A stretch of DNA of 64,000 bases from Hyphomonadaceae bacterium (GCA_016791445.1 JAEUMP010000024.1:62001-126000); one strand, 5' to 3'; counted from the first letter of the stretch, positions 10,379 through 22,508 are shown. The notes: a model not told the origin generated them from the letters alone. A program made the numbers and translations.

Positions 10379-12463
10379 ATGCTGGCGCGGCAGCATGACC
10401 GGTGGGCCCTTTGGCCGCCTGTAGCGGTCATTCTGGGCGCTGCAGCGTGGATGACCGCCCCCACGGATCCCAATCCCTGGATTGCACCCGTGGGCATGAT
10501 TGTCGCGACGGCGACGGCGTTCGCCCTCGCTGCAGCACCGGTCACGGGGCGGGGTCGCCTGCGCATGGCTGCGGCGGGCGCGATGCTGATGGTCGCCGCC
10601 TTTGCGTCGGGCGCGCTCGCGGCGCAGATACGTACGGCGACGGTGGCGTCGCCGCGTGTCGCCGAAAACACGGGTGCGGTGCGTCTGACCGGCTGGGTGC
10701 TCGATGCGGAGCCGGGCGCCACGCGGCCGCGCATGAAACTCCTCGTGGACGACATCGCCTCGGAAATGGAGACGCCGCGCTTCGTGCGGCTTTCCTCGTC
10801 GTCGGTGATTTCGCCGGGACGTGCAGTGAGTTGCCTCGTGCTCTTGCGTCCGCCCGAAGGCCCGATGGCCCCGCGCAGTTTCGACTCCGCGCGGCGCTTT
10901 TACTTCCAGAAGATCGGTGCGACCGGCATCGTCCTCGGGCGGTGCCGTCCAACGAACGCACCCCCGCCATCGGCATGGACGGACCGGATCATGGTCTGGA
11001 CAGCCGCGGTGCGTCGCGACCTGACCGAGAGCATCGTCGCGATGGCTCCCCACGAAGGCGGCGCCATCGCCGCCGCGCTGGTCACAGGCGATCGCAGCTT
11101 CATGAGCAAGGCCACGGGCGACGCTTTCTGGGGATCGGGTCTCGGACATCTCCTGTCCGTATCCGGGCTTCACATGGCGCTGATCGCAGGCGGAATCTAT
11201 GCCGGCCTTCACTTCCTGCTCGCGCTCATTGCGCCGTTGGCGCTGCGGTATCCCATCCGCAAATGGGCGGCGGCGACGGCTTTGATCGGCGGCGGCCTGT
11301 ATCTCGTCGTGTCAGGCGCCAGCGTGCCGGCGCAACGTGCTTTCGTGATGACGGCGCTCGCCCTCGGCGCAATCCTTATCGACCGTCCGGCATTCAGTCT
11401 GCGCGCGCTTGGAGTGGCTGCTGTGATCGTCGTCGCGATCGCGCCGGAATCGGTCGTGGACGCGGGGTTCCAGATGTCCTTCGCGGCGACGGCAGCACTG
11501 ATTGCAGCGTTCGAGCGTGGGCCGGACCATGCGCCGGCGCCGGTTGCGCCCGGGCTTCTGCTTGGAGGGCTGGATTCATCGTGGCGCGTCCTGTCGGGCA
11601 TGCTGGTGGCCAGCCTCGTGGCCGGGCTCGCAACGGACGTCTTTGCCGTCTACCACTTCCAGCGTGTGGCGGTTTACGGCCTCGCGTCGAACATGGCGTC
11701 GACGCCTCTCATCAGCTTCGTCATTGCGCCTGCGGCCGTGATCGCCGCCGTTCTCGCTCCTTTCGGGCTTGCGGACGTTCCGCTCGCTGTCATGGCAGGG
11801 GGGCTCGACATGGTGGCGGCGATTGGGGGCGTCTTTGCGGATCGCCCTGAGGCGCTGCGGCCGTTGCCTGTGGCGCCGCTGTCGGCGTTTCTTCTCGCCA
11901 TAGCCGCGCTGGCGTGGGCATGCCTTTGGCGCGGGGCGATCCGCTGGGGCGCCGCAGCGATGTTTGCTGCGGCAGCGCTGCTCTACGCCACCACACCGAA
12001 GCCGGTGCTCTGGGCGGACGGCGATTTCCGCGCCATTGTTGCCGCGACGCCGGACGGGTGGGTGGCGCTTGCAGACCCGAGACGCGGCGCATTTGCGCGG
12101 GGGCGTCTCGCCGGCCTTGCGGGCGTCTCCGCGCTGCAGTCGGAACGGCTGCCGTCGCCCGACGCCTGCGACCCTGACATCTGCTCATGGACTACGCCGC
12201 ACGACAGGGCCGTCTATCGCGTCCGCAACGAGCGTGGCGTCGAGAAAGCTTGTGCGCCCGGGGCGATCGTGCTCAGCGATGCGCCGCTCCCGAGAGACTT
12301 CGCACGACGCTGCGGAGCCGCGTTCGCAGTCGATCCAGCGAATCTTGCTGAGAATGGCGGCCTGTCCGTGGCCGAGAGCCGCGACGGCATCAGCATTCGG
12401 CGCGCGCGCGACCACGCCGGTCACAGGCCCTGGTCCGGAAAACTCAGGCGTAGCGGCGAATGA
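10379..12463 (+). CDS. comEC: ComEC/Rec2-family DNA uptake membrane protein
   Basis: Inner-membrane channel for single-stranded DNA entry in natural transformation. Order: N-terminal helices with a DUF4131-like domain (about 15-190), then the Competence core with the family motif [19 protein letters not shown], then multiple helices. The C-terminal portion is short and lacks an obvious metallo-beta-lactamase HxHxDH motif, as in many alphaproteobacterial ComEC proteins. The start is uncertain: ATG 10379 is chosen, with GTG 10355 and ATG 10247 also in frame, but 10247 would overlap the divergent gltX start. The 3' end overlaps lexA by 20 bp. Confidence 0.9.
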   Translation: MLARQHDRWALWPPVAVILGAAAWMTAPTDPNPWIAPVGMIVATATAFALAAAPVTGRGRLRMAAAGAMLMVAAFASGALAAQIRTATVASPRVAENTGAVRLTGWVLDAEPGATRPRMKLLVDDIASEMETPRFVRLSSSSVISPGRAVSCLVLLRPPEGPMAPRSFDSARRFYFQKIGATGIVLGRCRPTNAPPPSAWTDRIMVWTAAVRRDLTESIVAMAPHEGGAIAAALVTGDRSFMSKATGDAFWGSGLGHLLSVSGLHMALIAGGIYAGLHFLLALIAPLALRYPIRKWAAATALIGGGLYLVVSGASVPAQRAFVMTALALGAILIDRPAFSLRALGVAAVIVVAIAPESVVDAGFQMSFAATAALIAAFERGPDHAPAPVAPGLLLGGLDSSWRVLSGMLVASLVAGLATDVFAVYHFQRVAVYGLASNMASTPLISFVIAPAAVIAAVLAPFGLADVPLAVMAGGLDMVAAIGGVFADRPEALRPLPVAPLSAFLLAIAALAWACLWRGAIRWGAAAMFAAAALLYATTPKPVLWADGDFRAIVAATPDGWVALADPRRGAFARGRLAGLAGVSALQSERLPSPDACDPDICSWTTPHDRAVYRVRNERGVEKACAPGAIVLSDAPLPRDFARRCGAAFAVDPANLAENGGLSVAESRDGISIRRARDHAGHRPWSGKLRRSGE

Positions 12464-13139
12464 GCGCGACGAGCTTGCCCTGGATCTGCACCCGGTCCGG
12501 TCCGAAGATGCGCGTCTCGTAACGCGGGTTCGCTGCTTCGAGCGCAACCGAATTGCCCTTGCGCCGCAGCCGCTTCAGCGTCGCCTCCTCGCCATCGACG
12601 AGAGCGACGATGATGTCGCCGGTGTTGGCGGTGTCGCACCGACGCAGCACGACGACATCACCTTCGAGGATGCCCGCGTTGATCATGGAATCGCCCTTTA
12701 CCTCGAGGGCAAAGTGTTCGGCGTTCGCCGCGAGATCGCCCGGCGCGGTGATGCGGCCGATTTCGGTCTCTATGGCCTCTTTGGGTACGCCCGCCGCGAT
12801 CTTGCCGAGGATCGGAATTTCATAGCCGCCATCGAGTTCGCGATCGGCCTCACGCACAGGCTCCCCGCCGACCAGCGCGGGTTTGAAGGAGGCGCGACCG
12901 CGCGGCGGCGCAGCAGGGGTCGCGGAATCAGGAAGCTTCAGCACTTCCAGCGCACGGGCCCGATGCGCCAGGCGCCGGAGAAACCCGCGTTCCTCCAGCG
13001 CCGTGATCAGGCGGTGGATGCCCGACTTTGACGCCAGATCGAGCGCTTCCTTCATCTCGTCGAAGGAGGGGGAGACGCCCGTCTCCTTGATCTTCTGGTG
13101 GATGAAAAGGAGCAGTTCTTTCTGCTTCGCCGTGAGCAT
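12444..13139 (-). CDS. lexA: LexA repressor (SOS regulator)
   Basis: Represses DNA-damage genes and self-cleaves when RecA is activated. It has 231 residues. The winged helix-turn-helix covers about 1-65 ([19 protein letters not shown]). The cleavage site is Ala116-Gly117 in LGKIAAGVP. The catalytic Ser151 is in [10 protein letters not shown] and Lys189 in EEATLKRL, so autocleavage should work. The preceding 103 bp contain LexA boxes, so it is autoregulated. In many alphaproteobacteria moeA and moaC lie between trpC and lexA; they are absent here. Confidence 0.97.
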   Translation of the reverse strand: MLTAKQKELLLFIHQKIKETGVSPSFDEMKEALDLASKSGIHRLITALEERGFLRRLAHRARALEVLKLPDSATPAAPPRGRASFKPALVGGEPVREADRELDGGYEIPILGKIAAGVPKEAIETEIGRITAPGDLAANAEHFALEVKGDSMINAGILEGDVVVLRRCDTANTGDIIVALVDGEEATLKRLRRKGNSVALEAANPRYETRIFGPDRVQIQGKLVALIRRYA

Positions 13140-13180
13140 GACTAGCCTTCCGGATCGCTAGCCCGGGCCGGTTGGCGCGG

Positions 13181-13231
13181 GAACAAAAGGTCAACGCCGG
13201 ATGTTCTATGTCCGTTCCCGACTCGGGTCAA
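13181..13231 (-). promoter_or_regulatory. lexA promoter with two LexA (SOS) boxes
   Basis: A perfect alphaproteobacterial LexA box GTTC-TATGTCC-GTTC lies at 13203-13217, and a one-base variant on the minus strand (GTTG-ACCTTTT-GTTC) at 13181-13195, 22 bp apart or about two helical turns. A minus-strand promoter can be read as -35 TTGACC (13226-13231), 17-bp spacer and -10 TAGAAC (13203-13208), so the perfect box covers the -10. The second box would lie at about the transcription start. Both are upstream of lexA and downstream of the trpC stop. Confidence 0.82.
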
Positions 13232-13242
13232 GTTGAGCGGGA

Positions 13243-14040
13243 TCAGCCTTGTGCGCCAAGGAGTCTGCGTGTGGCGGCAGCCACGTCGCGTTCGCGCATC
13301 AACGACTCGCCCACGAGAAACGCCGCCGCGCCTGCGCGCGTCAGCCGCTCAATGTCCGGACGCCCTGAAATCCCGGATTCAGCCACGAGGAGCCTGTCCG
13401 CCGGCAGGAGCGAGCCAAGTTCCTCGGTCGTTTCCAGCCGCGTAACGAAGGTGCGCAGATCCCGGTTGTTGACGCCGATGAGCCGCGCCGGAAGGCGCAG
13501 CGCCCGGTGGACTTCTGCGGCGTCATGGCACTCTACGAGCGCGTCCATTCCGTAATCGAGGGCCGCGGCCACAAGGTCGCCGGCCAGTGCGTCGTCCACC
13601 GCAGCCATGATGACGAGGATCGCATCGGCGCCTAGCGCACGGCTTTCGGCGATCTGCCAGGGATCGATCATGAAGTCCTTGCGCAGCGCAGGCAGCGCAC
13701 ATGCGCTGCGCGCGGCCGGAAGATAGGCGTCGTCTCCCTGGAAGCTCGGCCCATCGGTGAGGACCGACAAGCAGCTTGCGCCGCCTTCCGCATAGGCCTT
13801 TGCGAGCGCCGGCGGGTCGAAGTCCTCGCGTATGAGCCCGCGCGACGGGCTCGCCTTCTTGATTTCGGCAATCAACGCGGGTCGCCCCGATGCGCGCGTG
13901 CGCACGAGCGCGTCGGCGAACCCGCGCGGAGGCGGCTGCTCGCGGGTTTCGGCGTCGATGGCCGCCAGGGTGCGCGCCGCCCGACGCGCGGCGACCTCCT
14001 CCCGCTTGTAGGCAATGATCCGCTGCAGCGTATCCGTCAT
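13243..14040 (-). CDS. trpC: Indole-3-glycerol phosphate synthase
   Basis: Fourth step of tryptophan synthesis. It has 265 residues, a single-domain TIM barrel with no fused TrpF. Family motifs: [15 protein letters not shown] with the catalytic lysine, [33 protein letters not shown] and VAESGISG. The start overlaps the trpD stop (ATGA). It is the last gene of the ppiD-trpEGDC block; no trpF, trpB or trpA is present in the window. Confidence 0.97.
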   Translation of the reverse strand: MTDTLQRIIAYKREEVAARRAARTLAAIDAETREQPPPRGFADALVRTRASGRPALIAEIKKASPSRGLIREDFDPPALAKAYAEGGASCLSVLTDGPSFQGDDAYLPAARSACALPALRKDFMIDPWQIAESRALGADAILVIMAAVDDALAGDLVAAALDYGMDALVECHDAAEVHRALRLPARLIGVNNRDLRTFVTRLETTEELGSLLPADRLLVAESGISGRPDIERLTRAGAAAFLVGESLMRERDVAAATRRLLGAQG

Positions 14041-15023
14041 GGCGCATCCGCCGTCAGCGCGCGGAGCGCGTCGAGAGCGGCGAGTGCGCGGCCATCATGT
14101 AGCGCGCGCTGCGCCGTCGCGGCGCCCTCGCGCATGTCGGCGACTCGGCTTGCGGTTACCAACGCCGCGGCGGCATTGAACAAGACGAAGGCTTCATAGC
14201 CGGAGCCGCTCAGTTTTCCCTGTAGCAGTCGCTCGAGCTGGGCTGCGTTCTCGCCGGCATCGCCTCCACGGACGCCTGCATTCGGCGAGGGCATGAGGCC
14301 CGCCTCTGCAGGATCGAGATGGAAGCTCCGCACGTCGCCTTCGACGGCCTCCGCGACCAGCGCGGGTCCTTCGCAGGACAACTCGTCGAGGCCGCCCGCG
14401 CCGTGCACCACGATTGCTCGCCGTGCACCAAGCATGGCGAGAGCTTCCGCCACCGGACGGACCGCATCGGCGCTGTAGACGCCGACGAGTTGGCGGTCGA
14501 CGCGCGCGGGATTTGAGAGCGGACCGAGCAGGTTGAAGATCGTGCGGCGACCGAGCGCGCGCCGCGCGGCGGCGACGTGGCGCATGGCGGGGTGGTGGTT
14601 CTGCGCAAACAGAAACGCGATACGCGCCTCGTCGAGGCAGCGCTCCAGCGTAGCGACGTCGCCGGTGAGTTTCACCCCCAGCGCCTCCAGCACATCCGCC
14701 GCCCCGGACTTCGAGGACATTGCGCGATTGCCGTGCTTGGCGACGGTCACGCCGCATCCTGCGACGACGAACGCGACCGCCGTGGAGATGTTGAGCGTGT
14801 GCGCGCCGTCGCCACCTGTCCCGCACACATCGATCGTGTCCGCTGGCGCGCGAACGGGGATCATGCGCGTCCGAAGAGCCCGGGCGCCGGCGGCGAGTGC
14901 AACCGGATCGGTCATTTGCGGAATGGTGTGCAGCAGAAACGACATGACTTCCGCGTCGTTCGCTGCGCCGTCCATGATGGCGGCAAACCCCGATTCAAGA
15001 TCGTCGACCGAGAGCGCACTCAT
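14037..15023 (-). CDS. trpD: Anthranilate phosphoribosyltransferase
   Basis: Transfers phosphoribose from PRPP to anthranilate. It has 328 residues from the ATG that overlaps the trpG stop. [20 protein letters not shown] is the PRPP-binding motif, and [21 protein letters not shown] and [15 protein letters not shown] are family signatures. The upstream extension of the frame runs over trpG and is a shadow. Confidence 0.97.
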   Translation of the reverse strand: MSALSVDDLESGFAAIMDGAANDAEVMSFLLHTIPQMTDPVALAAGARALRTRMIPVRAPADTIDVCGTGGDGAHTLNISTAVAFVVAGCGVTVAKHGNRAMSSKSGAADVLEALGVKLTGDVATLERCLDEARIAFLFAQNHHPAMRHVAAARRALGRRTIFNLLGPLSNPARVDRQLVGVYSADAVRPVAEALAMLGARRAIVVHGAGGLDELSCEGPALVAEAVEGDVRSFHLDPAEAGLMPSPNAGVRGGDAGENAAQLERLLQGKLSGSGYEAFVLFNAAAALVTASRVADMREGAATAQRALHDGRALAALDALRALTADAP

Positions 15024-15598
15024 TTCAGTACGCCCGCCGCCACGAGAAAGTTGCGGAGCATTGCGTGACCATGCTCGGACGCAATCGACTCTGGATGAAA
15101 CTGCACGCCGAATATGGGGCGCGTCCGGTGGCTCAGTCCCATTACCTCGCCGTCCGCCGTTTCGGCGTCGATCTGCAAGGCATCGGGAAACGTCTCTCTC
15201 GCCACGGCGAGGCTGTGATAGCGTGTGCCCCGGAATTGCTCCGGCAAACCGGCGAAGAGACCGCGATTTTCGCACCGGATAGGCGAGATCTTGCCGTGCA
15301 TGATTGCGCCGGCGCGCACCACGTCGCCACCGAACGCCTGACCGATCGCCTGGTGACCGAGGCAGACGCCGAGGATCGGCATGTGTTCCGGTGCAGCGGC
15401 GATCAGATCCAGGCAGATGCCTGCCTCATTCGGCGAACAGGGGCCGGGAGAGAGAATGATGGCGTCGGGTTTCAGAGCGAGCGCTGCATCGACGGAAATC
15501 TTGTCGTTGCGATGGACTTCAACTTCTGCGCCCAGCTCCTCGATATAGTGCACGAGATTGTAGGTGAAGCTGTCGTAGTTATCGATCATCAGGATCAT
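15020..15598 (-). CDS. trpG: Anthranilate synthase glutamine amidotransferase component
   Basis: Supplies ammonia to TrpE. It has 192 residues, a class I glutamine amidotransferase: [20 protein letters not shown] at the start, the nucleophilic Cys in [17 protein letters not shown], and the His/Glu pair in [14 protein letters not shown]. An ATG 30 nt further upstream (15628) is also in frame and would add ten residues. It lies 37 nt after trpE and overlaps trpD by 4 nt. Confidence 0.96.
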   Translation of the reverse strand: MILMIDNYDSFTYNLVHYIEELGAEVEVHRNDKISVDAALALKPDAIILSPGPCSPNEAGICLDLIAAAPEHMPILGVCLGHQAIGQAFGGDVVRAGAIMHGKISPIRCENRGLFAGLPEQFRGTRYHSLAVARETFPDALQIDAETADGEVMGLSHRTRPIFGVQFHPESIASEHGHAMLRNFLVAAGVLK

Positions 15599-15635
15599 GG
15601 CGGCGGGACCTTGAAAGAGGGGAGGCATTTGCGCT

Positions 15636-17144
15636 TCAGGTGAATCGCCACGCCTCTGCCGCCGCGCGGAACAGTGCGCGCGCCTTGTGGACGGTTTCTT
15701 CCCACTCCAGCTGCGGATCGCTGTCCAGCACGACGCCGCCGCCAGCCTGCACATGGAGCATGCCGTCTTTCACCACGCCGGTGCGAAGCGCGATGCAGGT
15801 GTCGAGATCGCCGGACGCCGAAATGTAGCCGACGCCGCCGCCGTACACGCCGCGGCGATGCATCTCGACCTCGTCGATGATTTCCATGGCGCGCACCTTC
15901 GGCGCCCCCGAGACGGTGCCCGCCGGGTGGCCGGCGAAGAGTGCATCAAGCGCATCGACGTCCGGGCGCAGTTTTCCTTCGACATTGGAGACGATGTGCA
16001 TGACGTGGCTATAGCGTTCGACGTGAAATTGCTGCGTGACGCGCACACCGCCGTCGCGGTTGGACTGACGCTTCGTGACCGCTACGCGCCCCACGTCGTT
16101 TCGCCCGAGATCCAGCAGCATCAGGTGTTCGGAACGCTCCTTCGGATCCGCCAGGAGTTCCTCTTCGAGGGCGGCGTCTTCCGCAGGCGTCTTGCCGCGC
16201 GGGCGCGTGCCGGCGATCGGGCGGATGGTGACGACGCCGTCGCGCACCCGCACAAGGATCTCCGGCGAGGATCCGACCAGCGCAAATCCCTTGAAGTTCA
16301 GATAGAATAAGAATGGAGAGGGGTTGATGCGGCGGAGAGCGCGATAGAGCGCGAGCGGCGATTCCGGAAGCGGGGCGGAAAACCGTTGGCTCGGGACGAC
16401 CTGAAAGATGTCTCCCGCCTGCGCATACGCGCGGCAACGCTCGACAATGGCGCGATAGGCTTCTGGCGTGGTGTTCGAGACAGGCTCAGGCGGCGTACGC
16501 GGCGCCTCGCCTACGGGGCGCGTGACCGCAAGGTGTGTCTCAAGGGTCTCCACGGCGCGTGCGAGCCGTTCGGTCGCGCTTGCATAGGCGTCGCCTGCGT
16601 CGCCCGGACGCGCGACGGTGACGAAAATAATCTCGCTCGCCACATTGTCGAAGACAGCCACGATGGTGGGGCGCACCATAAGCGCTTCCGGAAGATCGAG
16701 AGGATCCGGTGCGGCGCCCGGCAGCTTCTCGACGTACCGGACCATGTCGTAGCTCAGATAGCCGAACAGACCGGCGGAAGGCGGCGGCAGATGCGCCGGA
16801 ATGTCGGCCGCGCTTTCCGCCACGATCTTGCGGAATGCCTCGAGTGGCGCTTCGTCCATCGACCGGAAGTCGGAATCCGCAAATCCACCGTCACTGCGTT
16901 CTGCACGCCCGTCGCGAATTTGGAAGACGAGGTCCGGCGCGAGACCGATGATGGAATAACGGCCGCGCCAGTCGCCGCCCTGAACGGATTCAAGCAGGAA
17001 CACGCCAGGCGCATCGGCGCCGAGCTTCAGTAATGCAGAAACCGGTGTTTCCAGATCGCTGACGCGGCGCGTCCAGACCAGTTGCGCGCGGCCCGAGGCA
17101 AGCCCGGCAACGACGTCGTCGCGTGCGGGCTCATACGCAATCAC
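15636..17144 (-). CDS. trpE: Anthranilate synthase component I
   Basis: Converts chorismate to anthranilate. It has 502 residues. The N-terminal domain carries the Trp feedback-binding segment ([19 protein letters not shown], with LLES), and the C-terminal chorismate-binding domain carries [23 protein letters not shown] and [16 protein letters not shown]. The start is a GTG overlapping the ppiD stop (GTGA), so there is no trp leader peptide or attenuator directly in front of the gene. Regulation must act further upstream or by feedback. Confidence 0.97.
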   Translation of the reverse strand: MIAYEPARDDVVAGLASGRAQLVWTRRVSDLETPVSALLKLGADAPGVFLLESVQGGDWRGRYSIIGLAPDLVFQIRDGRAERSDGGFADSDFRSMDEAPLEAFRKIVAESAADIPAHLPPPSAGLFGYLSYDMVRYVEKLPGAAPDPLDLPEALMVRPTIVAVFDNVASEIIFVTVARPGDAGDAYASATERLARAVETLETHLAVTRPVGEAPRTPPEPVSNTTPEAYRAIVERCRAYAQAGDIFQVVPSQRFSAPLPESPLALYRALRRINPSPFLFYLNFKGFALVGSSPEILVRVRDGVVTIRPIAGTRPRGKTPAEDAALEEELLADPKERSEHLMLLDLGRNDVGRVAVTKRQSNRDGGVRVTQQFHVERYSHVMHIVSNVEGKLRPDVDALDALFAGHPAGTVSGAPKVRAMEIIDEVEMHRRGVYGGGVGYISASGDLDTCIALRTGVVKDGMLHVQAGGGVVLDSDPQLEWEETVHKARALFRAAAEAWRFT

Positions 17145-19063
17145 CGCCCGTCATCCCCGTCTTCGGAACTCGACTTGCCGACGATGCGATCGATCAGTGG
17201 CTGGTTGAGACGCACGCGCGCTTCCTGACGCGCCACGCTCTGCACGGTCGCCACGAGGTCGTCCATTAGCATCGGCGACATCGCCTGACGCGCCGCATCC
17301 AGCATTTGCGGATCGCCTGCCGGATCGGGACGCTCGACCTTCTCGACGAGTGCAACGAACAGAACCGACCCCCCGGGGCCGCCGGCGCCGCTGACGACCT
17401 CTCCTTCGCGCGCGCCGAACACTGCGGCCATCAGCTGCGGAGACGGACCGCCTTGGGCCGCCATGCGGCGATCGATAGTCTGCGACGTTGTCACGACCTG
17501 GACGCGCTGCGCACGTGCTGCGGCGGCAAGAGTCTGGCCCCCGCTGACCGCCGTGCGAATATCCTCGACGACCTTGCGCATGCCGTCTGCGATCTTTTGC
17601 ATGCGCCACGCGACGACGACGCGATCACGCACCTGGGCGAGGGGCGGGGGGCCGGCAGGGCGCACGGTGTCGATGCGGACCAGATACGAGCCGCCTGATG
17701 GCGTGGACGTCCAATCCGTGGGGTCGCCTTCCGCCGCCGCAAATGCGGCTTGCACGAGTTCCGCTGCATCCAGCACGGCGGCTTCCGGCTGGCCGCTCAT
17801 CGTCAGACCGCGAGCGTCGATCAGAGGGATGCTGGTGACGACAAGGCCGGCCTGGTTCGCGGCATCCTCAAGGGCGCCGCCGGAGGCGCGAATCTCGTCG
17901 AACTTTTCGACGGCGTCGTTGAGCAGCGTCTGCGCCTCATCGTGCGCGAGTTCGGCGCGAAGCGTCGGGCGAAGTTCATCAATGGACGGCGAACTCCCGG
18001 CGACCACCTCTCCGACGCGAGCGATGGACCATGTGACGCCCTCGATGGGCGCGGTCACCTGTCCGGACGTCGAGGAGAACACCGCTTCGCCGATGCGCGC
18101 ATTCGGCGCCTCGTTGCGCGCCTTCTGTGCGAAGACGACGGATTGCATGTTGAGAGAACGCGCAATGGCGTCGGGATCCTCGCCCGCTGCGAGGCGACGA
18201 CCTGCGGTTTCGGCGGCGGCGCGGTCGGTGGCGCCGCTCAGAAGGACATAGCTGCGCCGCTCGGGGGTGACGAGTTGCGCCTTCCGGAACTCGAACAGAT
18301 CGTTGATCTTCGCCTCTGGAACATCCACGCGCGCTGCGAAATCGGCCGGCTCCGCGCGCACGACCGTGAAGGCGCGATACTCAGGCAACGCGAACGCGCT
18401 CGCCTGTGACTTGAAGAAAGTCTCGATTTCTTCGTCAGTCGGGGTCGGCGGGGCCGGCACGCGGTCAGGTGTGACTGCGGCGATGGAGATCGTGCGGCGC
18501 TCGAGCTGGAACGCCATTTCGATGCGGCCGAAGCTTGTCGGCGCCCGCACGCCTGCAACAAGCGCGCGCCCGAGCTGCTCGCGGGCCATGCCGGCGCGGA
18601 GATCCTGTTCGTAGGCGCCGCGGGTGAAACCGTTTCTTGCGAGAAGCATCTGGTAGGTGGCGTTGTCGAATGCGCCGGTCACCGGGTTGTGGAACGCCTG
18701 CGTCCCGTGCAGCTCCTTGATCAACATCGTGTCCGAAACACCGACACTCATGTTTTGCGCCAGCCGGTCGAAGGCCTTCTCCGAAACCAGCCGCTCCACG
18801 ACGCGCATGTGGATGTTGGCGTCCACGAGTTCCTGCTTCGTGACCGGACGTTTGGCCTGCGCGCGGATGCGTTCGAGTTCGTTGTTGAACGAGGCGTTGA
18901 ACTCCTGCTGCGTGACCGACAGGCCGCGCCCCTTGGCTACCTCGTTGGATTGGATAGGCTTGAAGACGTCGTTGATGCCCCAGATCGCGAAGGCTAGGGC
19001 GAGCAGGCCGATAATGGCCATCGCGATCCAACCGCGCGTGACATTCCGCAATTCACTGAGCAT
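17141..19063 (-). CDS. ppiD: Membrane-anchored periplasmic peptidyl-prolyl isomerase, PpiD/SurA family
   Basis: Chaperone-like foldase at the inner-membrane periplasmic face that helps newly secreted proteins. It has 640 residues from MLSELRNVTRGWIAM. One N-terminal transmembrane segment (about 13-31), a SurA_N-type domain (about 35-190) and PPIC-type parvulin regions in the middle, with a divergent C-terminus. An ATG 54 nt upstream is in frame, but the chosen start puts the anchor at the N-terminus as in the family. It heads the trp operon, the common alphaproteobacterial arrangement, and is divergent from tpiA (104 bp apart). Confidence 0.9.
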   Translation of the reverse strand: MLSELRNVTRGWIAMAIIGLLALAFAIWGINDVFKPIQSNEVAKGRGLSVTQQEFNASFNNELERIRAQAKRPVTKQELVDANIHMRVVERLVSEKAFDRLAQNMSVGVSDTMLIKELHGTQAFHNPVTGAFDNATYQMLLARNGFTRGAYEQDLRAGMAREQLGRALVAGVRAPTSFGRIEMAFQLERRTISIAAVTPDRVPAPPTPTDEEIETFFKSQASAFALPEYRAFTVVRAEPADFAARVDVPEAKINDLFEFRKAQLVTPERRSYVLLSGATDRAAAETAGRRLAAGEDPDAIARSLNMQSVVFAQKARNEAPNARIGEAVFSSTSGQVTAPIEGVTWSIARVGEVVAGSSPSIDELRPTLRAELAHDEAQTLLNDAVEKFDEIRASGGALEDAANQAGLVVTSIPLIDARGLTMSGQPEAAVLDAAELVQAAFAAAEGDPTDWTSTPSGGSYLVRIDTVRPAGPPPLAQVRDRVVVAWRMQKIADGMRKVVEDIRTAVSGGQTLAAAARAQRVQVVTTSQTIDRRMAAQGGPSPQLMAAVFGAREGEVVSGAGGPGGSVLFVALVEKVERPDPAGDPQMLDAARQAMSPMLMDDLVATVQSVARQEARVRLNQPLIDRIVGKSSSEDGDDGR

Positions 19064-19167
19064 GTTCTTGTCCGGTTTCGAGGCGCGAGGACTGTAGTGA
19101 CCGCCCTCGAGCACCACAACGGGCCTGCCGCATGACGCCGCAGCCGTTCACGCCATGAAGGAAGAAG

Positions 19168-19902
19168 ATGTCCCGACGTCCATTGATCGCCGGCAACTGG
19201 AAGATGTTCGGCCGCCGCCGCGACCTCGCCGAGATTTCGGCGCTCAAGGCCTCGCTGGGCGTGCTGCAGGGGGTTGATATCGTAATCTGCCCGCCTTCGA
19301 CCCTGCTTGCCGCCGCCGCGACAATCGCGGCCCCCGAGATTTTGGTCGGCGGGCAGGACTGCCGGGTCGGTATAGACGGGGCGTTCACCGGGGATATCAG
19401 TGCGTCGATGCTGGCCGATGCGGGGGCGAGCTGGTGCATTGTGGGCCACTCCGAGCGCCGTCAGGGCTACGGTGAGACGAGCGTGCTGGTGGCAGGAAAG
19501 GCTAAGGCGGCCATGGACGCCGGGCTGATCCCGATCATCTGCGTCGGGGAGACGCTTGAGGAGCGCAAGGCAGGCCAGACCGTCGAGGTGGTCAGCCGGC
19601 AGATCCGGGAGTCACTGCCCCCCGGCGCCCCGGCGACCACGGTCATTGCCTATGAGCCTGTCTGGGCAATCGGCACCGGCCTCACGCCGACGCTGGCCGA
19701 AATCGCCGAAATCCACGCCGCCGCCCGTCAGGCGCTGCCCGTGGACATGCGTGTTCTCTATGGCGGGTCCGTAAAGCCCGGAAACGCTGCAGAAATTTTC
19801 CACGTCGAAGGGGTCGACGGCGCCCTTGTCGGCGGCGCGAGCCTCAAGGCTGCAGACTTCGCCGCCATCATTCTTGCTCACCCTGCGTCCGCGCGTCGCT
19901 GA
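19168..19902 (+). CDS. tpiA: Triosephosphate isomerase
   Basis: Interconverts dihydroxyacetone phosphate and glyceraldehyde 3-phosphate. It has 244 residues. The active-site Lys is in PLIAGNWKMFG, the electrophilic His in WCIVGHSERRQG, and the catalytic Glu in VIAYEPVWAIGTG; GGSVKPGNAAEI is the phosphate-binding loop. The start is preceded by AAGGAAGAAG. secG follows after about 100 bp. Confidence 0.97.
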   Translation: MSRRPLIAGNWKMFGRRRDLAEISALKASLGVLQGVDIVICPPSTLLAAAATIAAPEILVGGQDCRVGIDGAFTGDISASMLADAGASWCIVGHSERRQGYGETSVLVAGKAKAAMDAGLIPIICVGETLEERKAGQTVEVVSRQIRESLPPGAPATTVIAYEPVWAIGTGLTPTLAEIAEIHAAARQALPVDMRVLYGGSVKPGNAAEIFHVEGVDGALVGGASLKAADFAAIILAHPASARR

Positions 19903-19973
19903 CCGGCTGCGGCGGCAGACTTTAAGTTAACCTTTCGCTCAGCTATTGAGCCCGCTTCCCGTGCGACCCATGT

Positions 19974-19989
19974 GAGGCGTCGACGCCTC
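19974..19989. promoter_or_regulatory. Perfect 16-bp palindrome upstream of secG
   Basis: GAGGCGTCGACGCCTC is a perfect palindrome ending 16 bp before the secG ATG, near where the ribosome would bind. It could be an operator or form a small hairpin in the leader. There is no T-run, so it is not a classical terminator of tpiA. Function unknown. Confidence 0.4.
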
Positions 19990-20005
19990 CGGAGTACCCG
20001 TTTCC

Positions 20006-20737
20006 ATGCAGAATATGCTGCTTGTCGTGCACCTTCTCATTTGTGTGGTCCTGGTCGGGGCGGTGCTGATGCAGCGTTCCGAAGGCGGCGCGCTGGGGAT
20101 GGGCGGCGGCGGCGGCGGCCTCATTTCTGGCCGCGGCGCCGCAGACATGATGGTCACCATCACGAGCTGGGTCGCCGGCCTGTTCTTCTGCACCAGTATC
20201 TTGCTTACGGTTTTGGCCGGCGGTTCGCCCGTGGATCGCTCGGTTACGGACACGCCTGAGCGCCCGGGGATCCAGTTCAACATTCCGTTCCTGAACCAGA
20301 AGTCTCCGGATGCCGCCCCTAAGACAACCGGAGCCATCTCCGCGCCGGACCCGGCGCTCGCTGCGCCGGCCGCGACGCTGGTGGACGAGAACGCGCCGGT
20401 TGCGCCGCCGCCGGTCGAAGCCGTCACGCGCGCGGGACCTCTGGCTGAAACGCCGCCTGTGGGCGCCGCCAAGGCGGCCCCGGCCAGCACCGGCAGCGGC
20501 GCTGCGTCATCGACAGGCGGCGCGGTCGTCGCCGGCCCCATCGGCGCGGCTCCTGTGTCAGGCGGACCATCGGCGGCGACTCCGCCTGTGCGTCCTGCGC
20601 AGGGCGCACAAAAGGTCGCGCCCGTGCCTCTGGCGCCTCTGACGCCGTCGCCGCTGCCTGGCGCTGCGTCTTCCGGCGAATCGCCCCAACCTGCAGACCC
20701 GGGCTCCTCGCGCGACAGGAACGGCCCGGACGAGTGA
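20006..20737 (+). CDS. secG: Preprotein translocase subunit SecG with long C-terminal tail
   Basis: Auxiliary subunit of the SecYEG channel. The first ~80 residues are classical SecG: helix 1 (about 3-22), VGAVLMQRSEGGALGMGGG, a cytoplasmic Gly-rich loop, and helix 2 (about 47-69). The remaining ~160 residues are low-complexity Pro/Ala/Thr sequence with no recognisable fold. Typical SecG is 75-130 residues, so this tail is long even for alphaproteobacteria, where extensions are common. It lies between tpiA and pyrG, a conserved position. Confidence 0.93.
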   Translation: MQNMLLVVHLLICVVLVGAVLMQRSEGGALGMGGGGGGLISGRGAADMMVTITSWVAGLFFCTSILLTVLAGGSPVDRSVTDTPERPGIQFNIPFLNQKSPDAAPKTTGAISAPDPALAAPAATLVDENAPVAPPPVEAVTRAGPLAETPPVGAAKAAPASTGSGAASSTGGAVVAGPIGAAPVSGGPSAATPPVRPAQGAQKVAPVPLAPLTPSPLPGAASSGESPQPADPGSSRDRNGPDE

Positions 20738-20781
20738 TCCGGTCGCCTGAGACGTACTTCCGGGGCCGAAGGATCGGCTGA

Positions 20782-22416
<1,635 letters not shown>

Positions 22417-22465
22417 GCCGGGTCTGCATCCAGAGCGGGCGCTTGTTGCATCCTGACCGTGAAGA

Positions 22466-22483
22466 CACCCGGATCGCCGGGTG
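22466..22483. terminator. Hairpin in the pyrG-DUF2807 gap
   Basis: CACCCGG-ATCG-CCGGGTG is a perfect 7-bp stem with a 4-nt loop, 50 nt after the pyrG stop. Four A residues, not T residues, follow on the plus strand, so if it ends pyrG transcription it is not a canonical intrinsic terminator. It may act as an mRNA-stabilising 3' hairpin. Confidence 0.4.
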
Positions 22484-22508
22484 AAAATCCATGCGTCAGG
22501 AGCCCAAC

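Noticed and set aside
17120-17200. A trp attenuator or leader peptide before trpE
   Set aside because: trpE starts inside the ppiD stop codon, so there is no room for a leader, and no Trp-rich short frame is present.
19168-19170. Out-of-frame ATG (19155) upstream of tpiA as start of a small gene
   Set aside because: The frame runs through the conserved tpiA start and has no recognisable product; the tpiA ATG with its purine-rich leader is sufficient.
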